From Gemmatimonadota bacterium (lineage in GTDB: Bacteria; Latescibacterota; UBA2968; UBA8231), in the NCBI GenBank assembly GCA_028875335.1, contig JAPPEF010000180.1, positions 1 through 27,613 of the forward strand: a DNA stretch of 27,613 nucleotides, read 5' to 3'. A program made the position numbers and the translations under genes. Under the pieces are notes generated by a model. It was not told where the DNA came from. It did not search any database and saw nothing but the letters and a program-made list of their open reading frames with translations. Shown here piece by piece: positions 1 to 7,525 of the stretch. Positions within the stretch are counted from its first letter, which is position 1. Each line of letters begins with the position of its first letter.

Positions 1-566
1 CGACCGTACTCGGCGAGCGGAGCATCCACATCCGCGACCGCATCGAAAACCTCGCAGCCGACCGCTCGCCGCTCATGTTCGTGTACCACTGCAACCCCGG
101 CTTCCCTCTCCTCGACGAGGGAACGCGCCTCGTCCTCCACAGCCGCGAGAGCACCGAGTGGACCGCAGACCGCCCCGTCAGCCCCGAGGACTACACCGTG
201 GCCAAAGGGCCGCAACCGCGCGCCCACGACGACGTGTACGTGCATCGGCCTCGCACCGACCGCCAGGGATGCGTCCACATCGGCCTGCTCAACGAAAAGC
301 TTGGCTTGGGATTGTATTGGCAGTTCAAGCACAGCGAGATTCCCATCGTCAACCACTGGCAGCACTTCCACAAGGGCACTTACGTCACCGGCATTGAGCC
401 GGGCAACTGCTCAGTGCTCGGCCGCGCCTGGAACCGCAAGCACGGGACTTTGCAGTACATCGAGCCGGGTGAGGTGCGCGAGTTCAACATGGAAATCGGC
501 GTTTTAGACGGGGCGGACGAGATGCGCGAGTTTGAGCGGAAGGTCAAGCGGGGATTGGCCAAGTAA
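1..566 (+). CDS. DUF4432 family (aldose 1-epimerase-like) protein, 5' truncated
   Basis: The reading frame is open from base 3 through the window edge, so the gene starts upstream. The ATG at 75 lies inside a conserved segment and is not the true start. The segment 'YHCNPGFPLLDEGTRLVLHS' matches the signature stretch of DUF4432 proteins (Y-H-x-N-x-G-x-P-L-L-D-E-G). These are galactose-mutarotase-like beta-supersandwich proteins thought to act on sugars. A second typical stretch follows near the end: 'NHWQHF' and 'GIEPGNCSVLGR'. No signal peptide can be judged because the N-terminus is missing. The gene stops 38 bases before the next one, which is a beta-propeller of glycoside-hydrolase type, so the two are probably co-transcribed for sugar metabolism. 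The family call is fairly firm; the substrate is unknown. Confidence 0.82.
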   Translation, partial: TVLGERSIHIRDRIENLAADRSPLMFVYHCNPGFPLLDEGTRLVLHSRESTEWTADRPVSPEDYTVAKGPQPRAHDDVYVHRPRTDRQGCVHIGLLNEKLGLGLYWQFKHSEIPIVNHWQHFHKGTYVTGIEPGNCSVLGRAWNRKHGTLQYIEPGEVREFNMEIGVLDGADEMREFERKVKRGLAK

Positions 567-604
567 GGACGCGCTGGCAGGGCATCATACACAGGAGAAA
601 ACGC

Positions 605-1549
605 ATGATCCAGAACTGGCAGCGCGACGAAGGCCCCTGCATCGCCTTGGGTTCTGAGGGGTCCTTCGACGACATGCACCTTTTCGCCCCCTGCGTCGCC
701 TACGAGGATGGGGTGTACTCGATGTGGTACAGCGGATCGCGCCACAATGTCAGCGACCGCGTGGACAATCGAGCCTTCACCTTGGGCTTGGCTACTTCCA
801 CCGACGGCGTCCGCTTTACCAAAGATCCGCGCTCGCCAGTATGCCGCTTCACGGGCACGCGCTCGATTTTAACCCCGACGCTCCTCCGCCACCCCGACGG
901 CTCAGTGTGCAGGGAGCAGGGCCGCCTGCGTCTGTGGTTTTCCTCCTGCAACTTCCCCTCCGGCGACCGGCTGCACACCCTGCACGAAACCGCCAGCGAC
1001 GACGGCAGCGAGTGGGATGCGCCATCGGCTCCGCAACTCGAACACGCGTACGCACCGACCCTTATCAAAGAAGCCGACCACTACAAACTCTGGTACACCG
1101 ACGTCCGAACTCTGCCCTGGAGCATACGTTATGCCCAAAGCGCCGATGGGTGCGACTGGCAGGTCGCGGTCGACCCGGTCCTGACGCTCGACCAATCCTG
1201 GGAACACGACCGCCTCCTCTATCCCACGGTTGTCGCCATCGACGGCCAGTACTGGATGTGGTACGGCAGCTACAGCCAGCACGGCAGCGAGGAAATGAAA
1301 ACCGCTATTGGCTGCGCCTACAGCGAAGACGGCTTGCGTTGGCACAAGGACCCCGACAACCCCGTTTTCGCTCCCGATCCGTCGCGAGCCTGGGAATCCC
1401 ACTACACGACCAGCCAATCGATACTGCGCCTCGACGACGGCTCCCTCCGCATCTGGTACGCCTCGCGCCCGGCACCCCCTTTCGAACACAAGTACTTCGC
1501 CATCGGTACCGCCCACTGGAAAGACCCATTGAGCAGTACCAGCCCATAA
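605..1549 (+). CDS. Five-bladed beta-propeller protein, GH43/GH32/GH130-like
   Basis: This 314-residue protein has an AGGAGA ribosome-binding site 5-10 bases upstream of its ATG. It shows the repeating blade pattern of five-bladed propeller glycosidases: an acidic or His-rich loop, a 'P' turn, and a 'G-x-x-x-x-W-Y-x-x' strand. Examples are 'YEDGVYSMWYSGS', 'GRLRLWFSS', 'ADHYKLWYTDVR', 'DGQYWMWYGSYS' and 'DGSLRIWYASR'. Between blades lie 'S-x-D-G-x-x-W/F' turns ('STDGVRF', 'SADGCDW', 'SEDGLRW'), as in GH43, GH32 and GH130 relatives. I cannot assign catalytic residues securely, so it may be a hydrolase, a phosphorylase or a non-catalytic propeller. No signal peptide is visible, which suggests the protein acts in the cytoplasm on imported sugar. 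Neighbours on both sides are carbohydrate-type proteins and the gaps are short. Confidence 0.72.
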   Translation: MIQNWQRDEGPCIALGSEGSFDDMHLFAPCVAYEDGVYSMWYSGSRHNVSDRVDNRAFTLGLATSTDGVRFTKDPRSPVCRFTGTRSILTPTLLRHPDGSVCREQGRLRLWFSSCNFPSGDRLHTLHETASDDGSEWDAPSAPQLEHAYAPTLIKEADHYKLWYTDVRTLPWSIRYAQSADGCDWQVAVDPVLTLDQSWEHDRLLYPTVVAIDGQYWMWYGSYSQHGSEEMKTAIGCAYSEDGLRWHKDPDNPVFAPDPSRAWESHYTTSQSILRLDDGSLRIWYASRPAPPFEHKYFAIGTAHWKDPLSSTSP

Positions 1550-1565
1550 CGGAAAGAGAGTGATC

Positions 1566-3452
1566 ATGGCAGTCTCCCTAGAGGCGCGCGAATCAGCCCG
1601 GACACCACCGAAGTGGGCCCTGCTTCAGCGCCAGCTCTTCGACGCAATCGAGGACGCCGCTCCACAGGCGCTCGAGAAATACACCCATCCAGATGGGCGT
1701 CTGCTCTGGCCTCCCAGTCCCGACTTCCAGAGCATCGACGCGCTGGATGACTGCTACGAGAGCTTCCACAACTGGCCGCTCTTCTACCTGCTCGGCGGCA
1801 GCGACCGGTTTCTGTCCGACGCCCAGCGGGAATTCGACGTCATCAATGAGCAGATGAGCCAGCACGGCACGGGACACGGCTACCCCATGGTGGTGGGGGA
1901 GTACCAGCCGGGCTACGACTGGTTCCATCAGGGCGAGGGCAACTACCTGTTCTACATGCTCTGCATGGCCGATCCGACCAAAGGGGCCAACATCGAGCGG
2001 GCCAAACGCTTCGCCGGGCTGTTCCTCGGTGAGGATCCAGAGGCACCCAACTACGACCCGGAACACCGGATTATCCGCTGCGCGAGAAACGGCAGCAAGG
2101 GGCCGGCCTACTGGGCCTTCGAGGAAGGTCCACATTGGCCCTATGAAGGGTACAACCTGCCCTTCTACGACGTGCCGGAATGCACCAATCACGAGGTGGT
2201 GCGAGGTAGTCCCGAGTTGGCCGAGCGGCTGGGCCAAGCCATGCGCGATCGCATGGGCCGCGGCGACGCCGTGGTCAACCTCCTAGCGACCACCCTAGGG
2301 ACAAACGCCTACCTGCTGACGGCGGACGGGAAGTACCGCGACTGGGTTCTGGAATACACTGAGGCCTGGATGGAGCGCGCCAACGCCAACGGCGGCATCG
2401 TGCCCGACAACGTTGGCCTCTCCGGTGTCGTGGGCGAACACACCAACGGCAAGTGGTATGGGTCGATGTATGGCTGGGCTTGGCCCCACGGTTGGCACAG
2501 CGTGGGGCAGGCCGTGGGGGTCGCAGCCCAGAACTGCGCCCTGCTGACGCGTCGCCTAGAATACATGGACTTTCCGCGGTCGCAGATCGACGTCCTCATT
2601 TCCCACGGGATCGAGCGCGACGATCAACTCTACGTGCCCCACAAGTACGATGATCCCGGGCTGGTCAACTACGAGCCGGGCGAGTGGATGTGGTACCCGA
2701 TCCGCAAGGAGGACGGCACCGCCCTGCAGCAGGACGGCTGGTTCGAGTTCATGCCCATGTACCCGTCCGACATCGCCCATCTGTGGTGTATGTCGATGGC
2801 CCGATCCGATTCGCGGCGATTCGAGCGTACCCGCAAGCGGTCGGGTGATCCGTTCGCCGTCAACTCGTGGCACCACACCAAGGATCAGGGCGGGCACGAC
2901 TGGGGCTGGATGGCCTACCTACACGGCGAGTTCCCCGAGTATCCAGAGCAGATCCTCGAACACAATCTGGCCCAAGTGCAGTCGCGTCTCGACTTCATGG
3001 CGCAGGACGAGCAGGACCCGACCACCTATAACGACGCCTATTTCCAGCAGCGAAATCCCGTTACCTGTGAAGGCCTAGTGCAGCTCACCATGGGTGCCCC
3101 CCTCCCCCACTACAACGGGGGCCTGCTAGTCACGAGACTGCGCCACTTCGACGCTCAGCGCCGTCGTCCGGGGCTTCCGCCCGACGTGGCCGCACTGGTG
3201 TCGGAGCTGAGCGACGACCGGGCCGAACTGACCGTGGTGAACGTAAGCCCGACGGAGCGCCGGGAGGTGCTGATCCAGGCGGGGGGCATGGGAGAGCACG
3301 AGTTCACCGAGGTCGAGGTCGCTGGGACGTCCCAGCGCGTTCCGATGAGCGGCAAGACGTTTGCGCTGGCTCTGCCGCCGCACACCCAAGCCCGACTCGT
3401 GCTGGGCATGAAGCGCTTCGTCCACGAGCCGAGTCTGACCCCACCGTGGTGA
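1566..3452 (+). CDS. Large uncharacterised protein, probable alpha/alpha-toroid (six-hairpin glycosidase-like)
   Basis: The ATG at 1566 is preferred over an in-frame GTG at 1560 because the purine-rich GGAAAGAGAG at 1551-1560 is correctly spaced only for the ATG. The product is about 628 residues. It has no signal peptide. Alternating helices and aromatic-rich loops fit an alpha/alpha barrel, for example 'YESFHNWPLFYLLGGS', 'GYDWFHQGEGNYLFYMLCMA' and 'GWAWPHGWHSVGQAVGVAA'. The last 110 or so residues look like a small beta-sandwich ('AELTVVNVSPTERREVLIQA'). Clusters of His, Trp, Asp and Glu (for example 'WHHTKDQGGHDWGWMAYLHG') could line an active site. I do not recognise a named family; a lyase, hydrolase or isomerase on a carbohydrate fits the context. 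The gene begins 16 bases after the propeller gene, so co-transcription is likely. Confidence 0.75.
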   Translation: MAVSLEARESARTPPKWALLQRQLFDAIEDAAPQALEKYTHPDGRLLWPPSPDFQSIDALDDCYESFHNWPLFYLLGGSDRFLSDAQREFDVINEQMSQHGTGHGYPMVVGEYQPGYDWFHQGEGNYLFYMLCMADPTKGANIERAKRFAGLFLGEDPEAPNYDPEHRIIRCARNGSKGPAYWAFEEGPHWPYEGYNLPFYDVPECTNHEVVRGSPELAERLGQAMRDRMGRGDAVVNLLATTLGTNAYLLTADGKYRDWVLEYTEAWMERANANGGIVPDNVGLSGVVGEHTNGKWYGSMYGWAWPHGWHSVGQAVGVAAQNCALLTRRLEYMDFPRSQIDVLISHGIERDDQLYVPHKYDDPGLVNYEPGEWMWYPIRKEDGTALQQDGWFEFMPMYPSDIAHLWCMSMARSDSRRFERTRKRSGDPFAVNSWHHTKDQGGHDWGWMAYLHGEFPEYPEQILEHNLAQVQSRLDFMAQDEQDPTTYNDAYFQQRNPVTCEGLVQLTMGAPLPHYNGGLLVTRLRHFDAQRRRPGLPPDVAALVSELSDDRAELTVVNVSPTERREVLIQAGGMGEHEFTEVEVAGTSQRVPMSGKTFALALPPHTQARLVLGMKRFVHEPSLTPPW

Positions 3453-3464
3453 AGGTCAAAAACG

Positions 3465-4373
3465 CTATAGTCCAGACGCCCATTCCTCATACGCCCGCCG
3501 CACCGCTTCCCGATCGACGAACGGCCGGTACAGGAGCCGCGCCCGGTAGCGGTAAGTCCGGCCGATCTCCGGGGCGCGGATGACGTACTGCCAGTCCCAA
3601 GCCGGGCTGTGCGGGTCCGGCCGTCCGCGCTCGTCCCGGATGAAGTTCCACAGGGCGAAGCGGATGGGTGCCTCCTGATCGAACATCATCGCGTAAACCA
3701 TCCGGTCGTCTCCGCTCGACAAGTCGCCGTCGCCGTCCGCCAGACCGTAGTAGAACGGCAGAAGGAAGCGCTTGCGGGGATCTTCGACGATATTGAGGGT
3801 CTCGGCCCCTTCTTCGTACGGGAGTGGATCGACCGAGGCGTGGGCGACGGTGCCGGTCTCAAAGTGGCCGTCCGCAAGGTCTTCGCCGAAGCGGACCCAG
3901 CCTTCCTTCCCTTCGCAAGTCCCGTAGAAATGGATCGCCCGACCGCAGGTGCGGTTCATGTAGGAGGCCCACATGAAGGCGACGTACCCGAGCGGGGCGG
4001 ATCGTTCGTCGGTCAGGCGGGCAGTGAACTCCATATCGACGCAGTCCGGCCCAAGGCAATAGCGCATCTCGCTCTCAATCCCCCAAGAGGAGTCCGCGGC
4101 CGGATGGAGAACCGACGCTTCACCGGGAGCGTGGGAGAGGAGCAGGCAGTGGTCTTTCCGGGGAGTGAACATCGAGCGGTCGGCGTCGGCCGCCGCGCCG
4201 TTCATGATGTGCTCGAAGTTGAGGCCGACGGCGTCGTCCCGGAAGAGGTTCTGATCCGGGTAGCTCAGATGGCACAGGGGGTTGAAGCCGCTCCCCTGGC
4301 GGTCGGCGTTCGCCTCGTTATCGAGGAGGAGGCCCCTGAAGGAGCCGCCGCTCAGTCCAATCGTCTCGGTCAT
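3465..4373 (-). CDS. Uncharacterised 302-aa protein, probably beta-rich
   Basis: This gene runs against its left neighbour; the two stop codons are only 12 bases apart. The product has no signal peptide or membrane segment. It is rich in predicted strands and aromatic residues, for example 'MRYCLGPDCVDMEFTARL', 'YVAFMWASYMNRTCGRAIHF' and 'FLLPFYYGLADGDGDL'. It ends in a strand and helix with 'YRYRARLLYRPFVDREAVRRAYEEW'-like content. The overall feel is of a beta-sandwich or mutarotase-like fold, such as those that handle sugars, but this is a guess from composition. An in-frame stop lies just upstream of the ATG, so the start is well bounded, although the ribosome-binding site is weak. A possible promoter (TTGACG, 17-base spacer, TAGTAT) lies 66-94 bases upstream. 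I do not recognise the family. Confidence 0.7.
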   Translation of the reverse strand: MTETIGLSGGSFRGLLLDNEANADRQGSGFNPLCHLSYPDQNLFRDDAVGLNFEHIMNGAAADADRSMFTPRKDHCLLLSHAPGEASVLHPAADSSWGIESEMRYCLGPDCVDMEFTARLTDERSAPLGYVAFMWASYMNRTCGRAIHFYGTCEGKEGWVRFGEDLADGHFETGTVAHASVDPLPYEEGAETLNIVEDPRKRFLLPFYYGLADGDGDLSSGDDRMVYAMMFDQEAPIRFALWNFIRDERGRPDPHSPAWDWQYVIRAPEIGRTYRYRARLLYRPFVDREAVRRAYEEWASGL

Positions 4374-4438
4374 GCCGCTTCAGGTCTGCCCCATCTCAAA
4401 CTTCATCGGTCCGCTCCGGTCTCGGGGTGGGATCGCTT

Positions 4439-4467
4439 ATACTAGAGATCGGCACCGGGCGCGTCAA
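4439..4467 (-). promoter_or_regulatory. Possible sigma70-type promoter for the 302-aa gene
   Basis: Read on the - strand, TTGACG (4462-4467) is followed by a 17-base spacer and TAGTAT (4439-4444). The -35 matches the consensus at five of six positions and the -10 at four of six. Transcription would start roughly 60 bases before the ATG at 4373. This is by eye only. Confidence 0.35.
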
Positions 4468-4504
4468 TCCGTCTGTCGGCTCTGCAGCGATCTCGCGGGG
4501 CGAG

Positions 4505-4534
4505 TTGTTGGGGCCGATGCCCGATGGCTATATT
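4505..4534 (+). promoter_or_regulatory. Possible sigma70-type promoter for the TPR lipoprotein gene
   Basis: TTGTTG (4505-4510) and TATATT (4529-4534) are separated by 18 bases. The -10 matches at five of six positions; the -35 keeps the TTG. It would give a leader of roughly 140 bases before the ATG at 4684. This is weak evidence on its own. Confidence 0.3.
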
Positions 4535-4683
4535 CGGTCGGCGACGCGGCCCACGTCAACGCGCAGGCGTCCACCTTCCCGACTCCAGCCCACCTCACGC
4601 CGCTCCCCTTCGGGCTTGAGGGGATTAACCGCCGCTGCCGCGTCGTCCCCGGTCAACCCTGAGACTCAACGGAAGACTGCGCG

Positions 4684-6219
4684 ATGCATTCGACGTACGC
4701 AGTTCTGTTTCGCCGTACCGCCACTGCCCTGATGGCGATCTGGCTGGGCGCGTGCCAAGCACCCGAATCGCCAGCACCGAACCCGGAGAGAGACCGGCTC
4801 CGCACGCTCGGGCACACCTACTTCCGCCAAGCCCGGTACCGCGACGCACTCGCCGCGTATCAGCAGGCAGTGGCCCTAGATTCCCTCTCCGCAGAAGCCC
4901 ACTGCCATCTGGCCACGGCCTACATGAAACTGGGCCGCAGGGATTCGGCTGAGACCGCGTATCTAACCGCCATTCGCCTAGATTCAAGCCTTGTTCTGGC
5001 TTACCACAATCTGGCCGTGGCCTACGGAGAGATGAAACGCCACCGGGAGGCAATCGCTCTGTTGGAAGAGGCCGTGCGCATCGATCCGGGCACGGCTCCC
5101 TCGTATCGCCTTCTGGCCGGTCTGCACCAAGAGCAGGGGGCGTACGACCGGGCCGAGGAAGCCCTAGTACGAGCCGTTGCCGCCGATTCGACCGATGCCG
5201 AGGCGCTGTGGGCCTTGGGCCGGCTCCTCCGGCTGCAGGGACGCCGGGCAGAATCCGAGGAGCTGTTGACGCGCGCTGTCAGGTTCGATCCCGACAACAA
5301 AGAGGCCCACCGGGAACTCGGGGTGCTCTACACCTACCCGGAGCGCTACGAAGAGGCCGAAGGAATGCTGCGCCAGGCTCTTGAGATCGACCCAGCCTAT
5401 CCCGAGGCATACTACAGTCTGGCCAATCTCTACTCTGCCCAAGGGTGCGAGGAGCAAGCCCAGATACTGCTCGACCGCTTTGCCGAGTTGAACCAGCGAG
5501 CTGACCAAGTGCAAGCCATAGAAAAACAGGTGAATCAGACCGGCGACCTAGACTCCTATCTGGCGGCGGGGCGCTCCTACGGCGAACTCGGCCGGTGGGA
5601 GCAGGCCATCGGGATGTACCGGGCGGTCCTAAAGCGCCAGCCCGAGCATGTTAGGGCCTTGGCGGGATTGAGCCATGCCTACCTGAATCAGGGCAACCTA
5701 GACGAGGCGGTGGCGCTGGCCCATCAGGTGATCGCCCAAGCCCCGGATCAGCGCGACGCCTGCGAGGCCCACTTCACCATCGGTTATGTGGAGGCCAAGA
5801 GTGGGCGTCTGGACCAAGCCCGTCGGTCCTTCGATCAGGCCCTACAAATAGACACGACTTTTGCCAAGGCGCACCACGCCCTAGGCAACGTGGGGCTGCT
5901 TCAGGGTCGCCTAGACCAAGCCGAGCAGTCCTACAAGGCAGCGATCCGCCACCGACCGAATTGGGTCGAGCCCCGCCTGAGCCTCGGACAGTTCTACCTC
6001 CGCCAGCAAGCCTACGACCAAGCGATCACGGTGCTCGAAGCCGTCGAGAGGTTGGACGCCACCAACGCGAAGGCCCACTACGCGCTCGGAAAGACATACG
6101 AACTGACAGGCCAAGTGGATGCAGCACTGCGGGCCTACCGGCTGGCGGTCGCCCACTGGCGGGGAGATGCCCGCCAGCTTGCAGCCATAAAGGCACGCAT
6201 GGCACAGCTTGCCCCCTAG
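4684..6219 (+). CDS. TPR-repeat lipoprotein
   Basis: The 511-residue product starts with a lipoprotein signal peptide: positively charged R10-R11, a hydrophobic stretch, and the lipobox L21-G22-A23-C24. It should therefore be lipid-anchored in the periplasm. From about residue 37 to the end there are about 13 tetratricopeptide repeats of 34 residues with the usual W/L-G-Y-A-P pattern (for example 'AYHNLAVAYGEMKRHREAI', 'AKAHHALGNVGLLQGRLDQA'). They fall in two blocks of seven and six, separated by a linker near residues 275-295 ('QAIEKQVNQTGDLD'). TPR proteins act as scaffolds for protein complexes, and in outer-membrane systems they often hold assembly machinery together. GGAAG at 4671-4675 is a suitable ribosome-binding site. 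The gene stands just upstream of the surface-protein genes, but the long AT-rich gap after it suggests a separate transcript. Confidence 0.88.
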   Translation: MHSTYAVLFRRTATALMAIWLGACQAPESPAPNPERDRLRTLGHTYFRQARYRDALAAYQQAVALDSLSAEAHCHLATAYMKLGRRDSAETAYLTAIRLDSSLVLAYHNLAVAYGEMKRHREAIALLEEAVRIDPGTAPSYRLLAGLHQEQGAYDRAEEALVRAVAADSTDAEALWALGRLLRLQGRRAESEELLTRAVRFDPDNKEAHRELGVLYTYPERYEEAEGMLRQALEIDPAYPEAYYSLANLYSAQGCEEQAQILLDRFAELNQRADQVQAIEKQVNQTGDLDSYLAAGRSYGELGRWEQAIGMYRAVLKRQPEHVRALAGLSHAYLNQGNLDEAVALAHQVIAQAPDQRDACEAHFTIGYVEAKSGRLDQARRSFDQALQIDTTFAKAHHALGNVGLLQGRLDQAEQSYKAAIRHRPNWVEPRLSLGQFYLRQQAYDQAITVLEAVERLDATNAKAHYALGKTYELTGQVDAALRAYRLAVAHWRGDARQLAAIKARMAQLAP

Positions 6220-6467
6220 CGAGTGTGATCGGTCGCAGTTTTTTTGTTGCGCCGCTCTTTTTTTATTGCACCGCTCCAAAGCCAACGCATACATTATTAC
6301 AAAATTACAAACGAGCCAATCGCAGCCGTCTTGTGGCGAAAGGAGGTGCGAGCACGACCCACATATCACGTCGATAAAACTGATTCGCCATATTCCCCGT
6401 ACAACCCGATTCTTGCGGCCCCAGAGTGCCTGGGGTCGGAGAATCATCATCGTGGAGGTTCTACATA
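6220..6467. other. AT-rich leader between the TPR gene and the CBM9-like gene
   Basis: This 248-base stretch is clearly richer in A and T than its surroundings near its start (two T-tracts around 6239-6266 and the 'acattattacaaaattacaa' run). The T-tracts lie just after the TPR gene and may help end its transcript, though no strong hairpin precedes them. A weak promoter-like pair, TTGCAC near 6268 and TACATT about 18 bases later, could drive the next gene. At about 6340-6348 there is a full AAGGAGGTG anti-16S match with no start codon at the right distance. Near the 3' end is the hairpin listed separately. Confidence 0.45.
6419..6435 (+). promoter_or_regulatory. Leader hairpin just upstream of the CBM9-like gene
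   Basis: CCCCAG (6419-6424) pairs perfectly with CTGGGG (6430-6435) across the loop AGTGC. It sits 18 bases before the GGAGG ribosome-binding site at 6454-6458. It could stabilise the 5' end of the message or tune translation. There is no U-tract, so it is not a terminator. Confidence 0.4.
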
Positions 6468-7370
6468 ATGAAGAAAGCTACGCTTATCGCCCTGTGCCTG
6501 ACTGTGGGCTTTGCCTTTTCCGCCTATAGCCATGTACCAGAGGACCAAGTTCTGCTCGCGTTCCAGTTCCCCGCGGGTGCCGAGCCGACTCTGGACGGAG
6601 ATCTGTCCGAGTGGGCCGTGGTTCCCGAGGACTACTGGATCGGGCCAGAGTACTACACGTCCACAGCTGGCGAGAAGTGGACAGACCTGTCCAGTCTGAA
6701 CAGCAAGATCATCGTCGGTTATAGCGCCAGCCAGGACCGTCTCTATATGCACTACGAGTTGTTCGACAACTTCCGCAAGCGGGACGTCTCCGGAATCGAA
6801 AGTAGCCCTCCCCCCTTGCCCGACACCATAGAGTTGAGCGTTGACGGGGACCATGGCGGCGAACGCAGTTGGGCGGACGAACCCGAGGATCGCGGGCGCT
6901 TCGCCCAAAACATCCACTTCCGCCTCCCGAACATCGATCCGGCCTCGGTGAGCAACGAGGAGACAGCGTGGTACTGGTTCTGGCATAGCCAGGCTACTTG
7001 GGCCGGCAACCCGCCGTACGCTGACCAGGGATACACCTCGGATTCCGTCGTGCTCAACGCCGCCGACGTCACCAGCTATGCAGAGTGGATGATGACGTTG
7101 TGGGACAACCTGCAGTGGGATGACCCGGACGGCAGTGTGGTACACGACTTTGTAGAAGGTGAGATCATCGGTCTGAACTGGATGATCGGCGACTATGACA
7201 ATATGGACAACAACGAGGCCGTACAGTATGTCCTGAATGGCGAGGGAACCTACTGGGAAACCGCCGCAGTAGCCACCGACTTCCTGCTGGCTCCGTTGGA
7301 GGATGTCGATTTTGGCACGGCAGTCGAAGCCGAGAGCTGGGGCCGCATCAAAGCTGCGTTCGGGCAGTAG
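6468..7370 (+). CDS. Secreted CBM9/DOMON-like protein
   Basis: The ATG at 6468 is chosen over an upstream in-frame GTG (6426) because GGAGG lies 9 bases before it and a signal peptide starts exactly there ('MKKATLIALCLTVGFAFSAYS'). The mature protein of roughly 280 residues begins with a typical CBM9-like opening: 'PTLDGDLSEWAVVPEDYW', followed by strand pairs such as 'KIIVGYSASQDRLYMHYEL'. The family-9 sugar-binding/DOMON-like fold binds carbohydrates or ligands outside the cytoplasm. The central part is rich in Trp, Asp and Glu ('ETAWYWFWHSQATWAGN'). No sorting motif, membrane segment or enzymatic domain is seen. The gene is followed by two strong hairpins and then the surface-protein operon, so it may be the strongly expressed first gene of that group. 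Confidence 0.8.
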   Translation: MKKATLIALCLTVGFAFSAYSHVPEDQVLLAFQFPAGAEPTLDGDLSEWAVVPEDYWIGPEYYTSTAGEKWTDLSSLNSKIIVGYSASQDRLYMHYELFDNFRKRDVSGIESSPPPLPDTIELSVDGDHGGERSWADEPEDRGRFAQNIHFRLPNIDPASVSNEETAWYWFWHSQATWAGNPPYADQGYTSDSVVLNAADVTSYAEWMMTLWDNLQWDDPDGSVVHDFVEGEIIGLNWMIGDYDNMDNNEAVQYVLNGEGTYWETAAVATDFLLAPLEDVDFGTAVEAESWGRIKAAFGQ

Positions 7371-7383
7371 CAGACGACAAGCA

Positions 7384-7421
7384 GGTTCGCTACTAGCGCT
7401 CCTAACTTCATAGCGCGAACC
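7384..7421 (+). promoter_or_regulatory. Inverted repeat after the CBM9-like gene
   Basis: GGTTCGC (7384-7390) and GCGAACC (7415-7421) are a perfect 7-base inverted repeat. The stem can be extended by AGAC/GTCT outside an internal bulge. It begins 14 bases after the stop codon. The loop is long (24 bases) and no U-tract follows, so it may stabilise the message 3' end or be an operator. Confidence 0.4.
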
Positions 7422-7430
7422 GTCTTCGAC

Positions 7431-7466
7431 GGGAAGGGGGGATGTGGTCTCACATCCCCCCTTCCC
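7431..7466 (+). terminator. Perfect 16-bp hairpin, terminator or attenuator
   Basis: GGGAAGGGGGGATGTG (7431-7446) pairs without mismatch with 7451-7466 across a four-base GTCT loop. It lies 61 bases after the CBM9-like stop codon and 60 bases before the next gene. What follows is TAATAATC rather than a long T-run, so termination may be partial. The hairpin shows that the in-frame ATG at 7442, inside the stem, is not the real start of the next gene. Confidence 0.7.
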
Positions 7467-7525
7467 TAATAATCAGCCCAACGGTGCACGCGGGTTGGAC
7501 TCACACACCGCAAGAGGGGGACATC

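Larger units (their letters stand above)
4374..4683. other. Divergent intergenic region (310 bases)
   Basis: No plausible gene is seen here. It separates the - strand unknown gene from the + strand TPR lipoprotein, so it should hold promoters for both. The two best promoter matches are listed separately. The short ORFs in the stretch lack ribosome-binding sites and recognisable sequence. Confidence 0.6.

Noticed and set aside
902..1567. Long antisense ORF of 221 codons opposite the propeller gene
   Set aside because: It is a shadow of the GC-rich coding strand; no ribosome-binding site, no recognisable domain, and the sense gene is clearly real.
4900..6200. Enrichment of the tetranucleotide CTAG
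   Set aside because: CTAG appears often by eye, but rough counting puts it near random expectation; only the lack of the usual suppression is notable, and this needs a whole-genome count.
7442..7525. ATG at 7442 as start of surface protein 1
   Set aside because: It lies inside the stem of a 16-bp hairpin and would hide the signal peptide that begins at the TTG at 7526.
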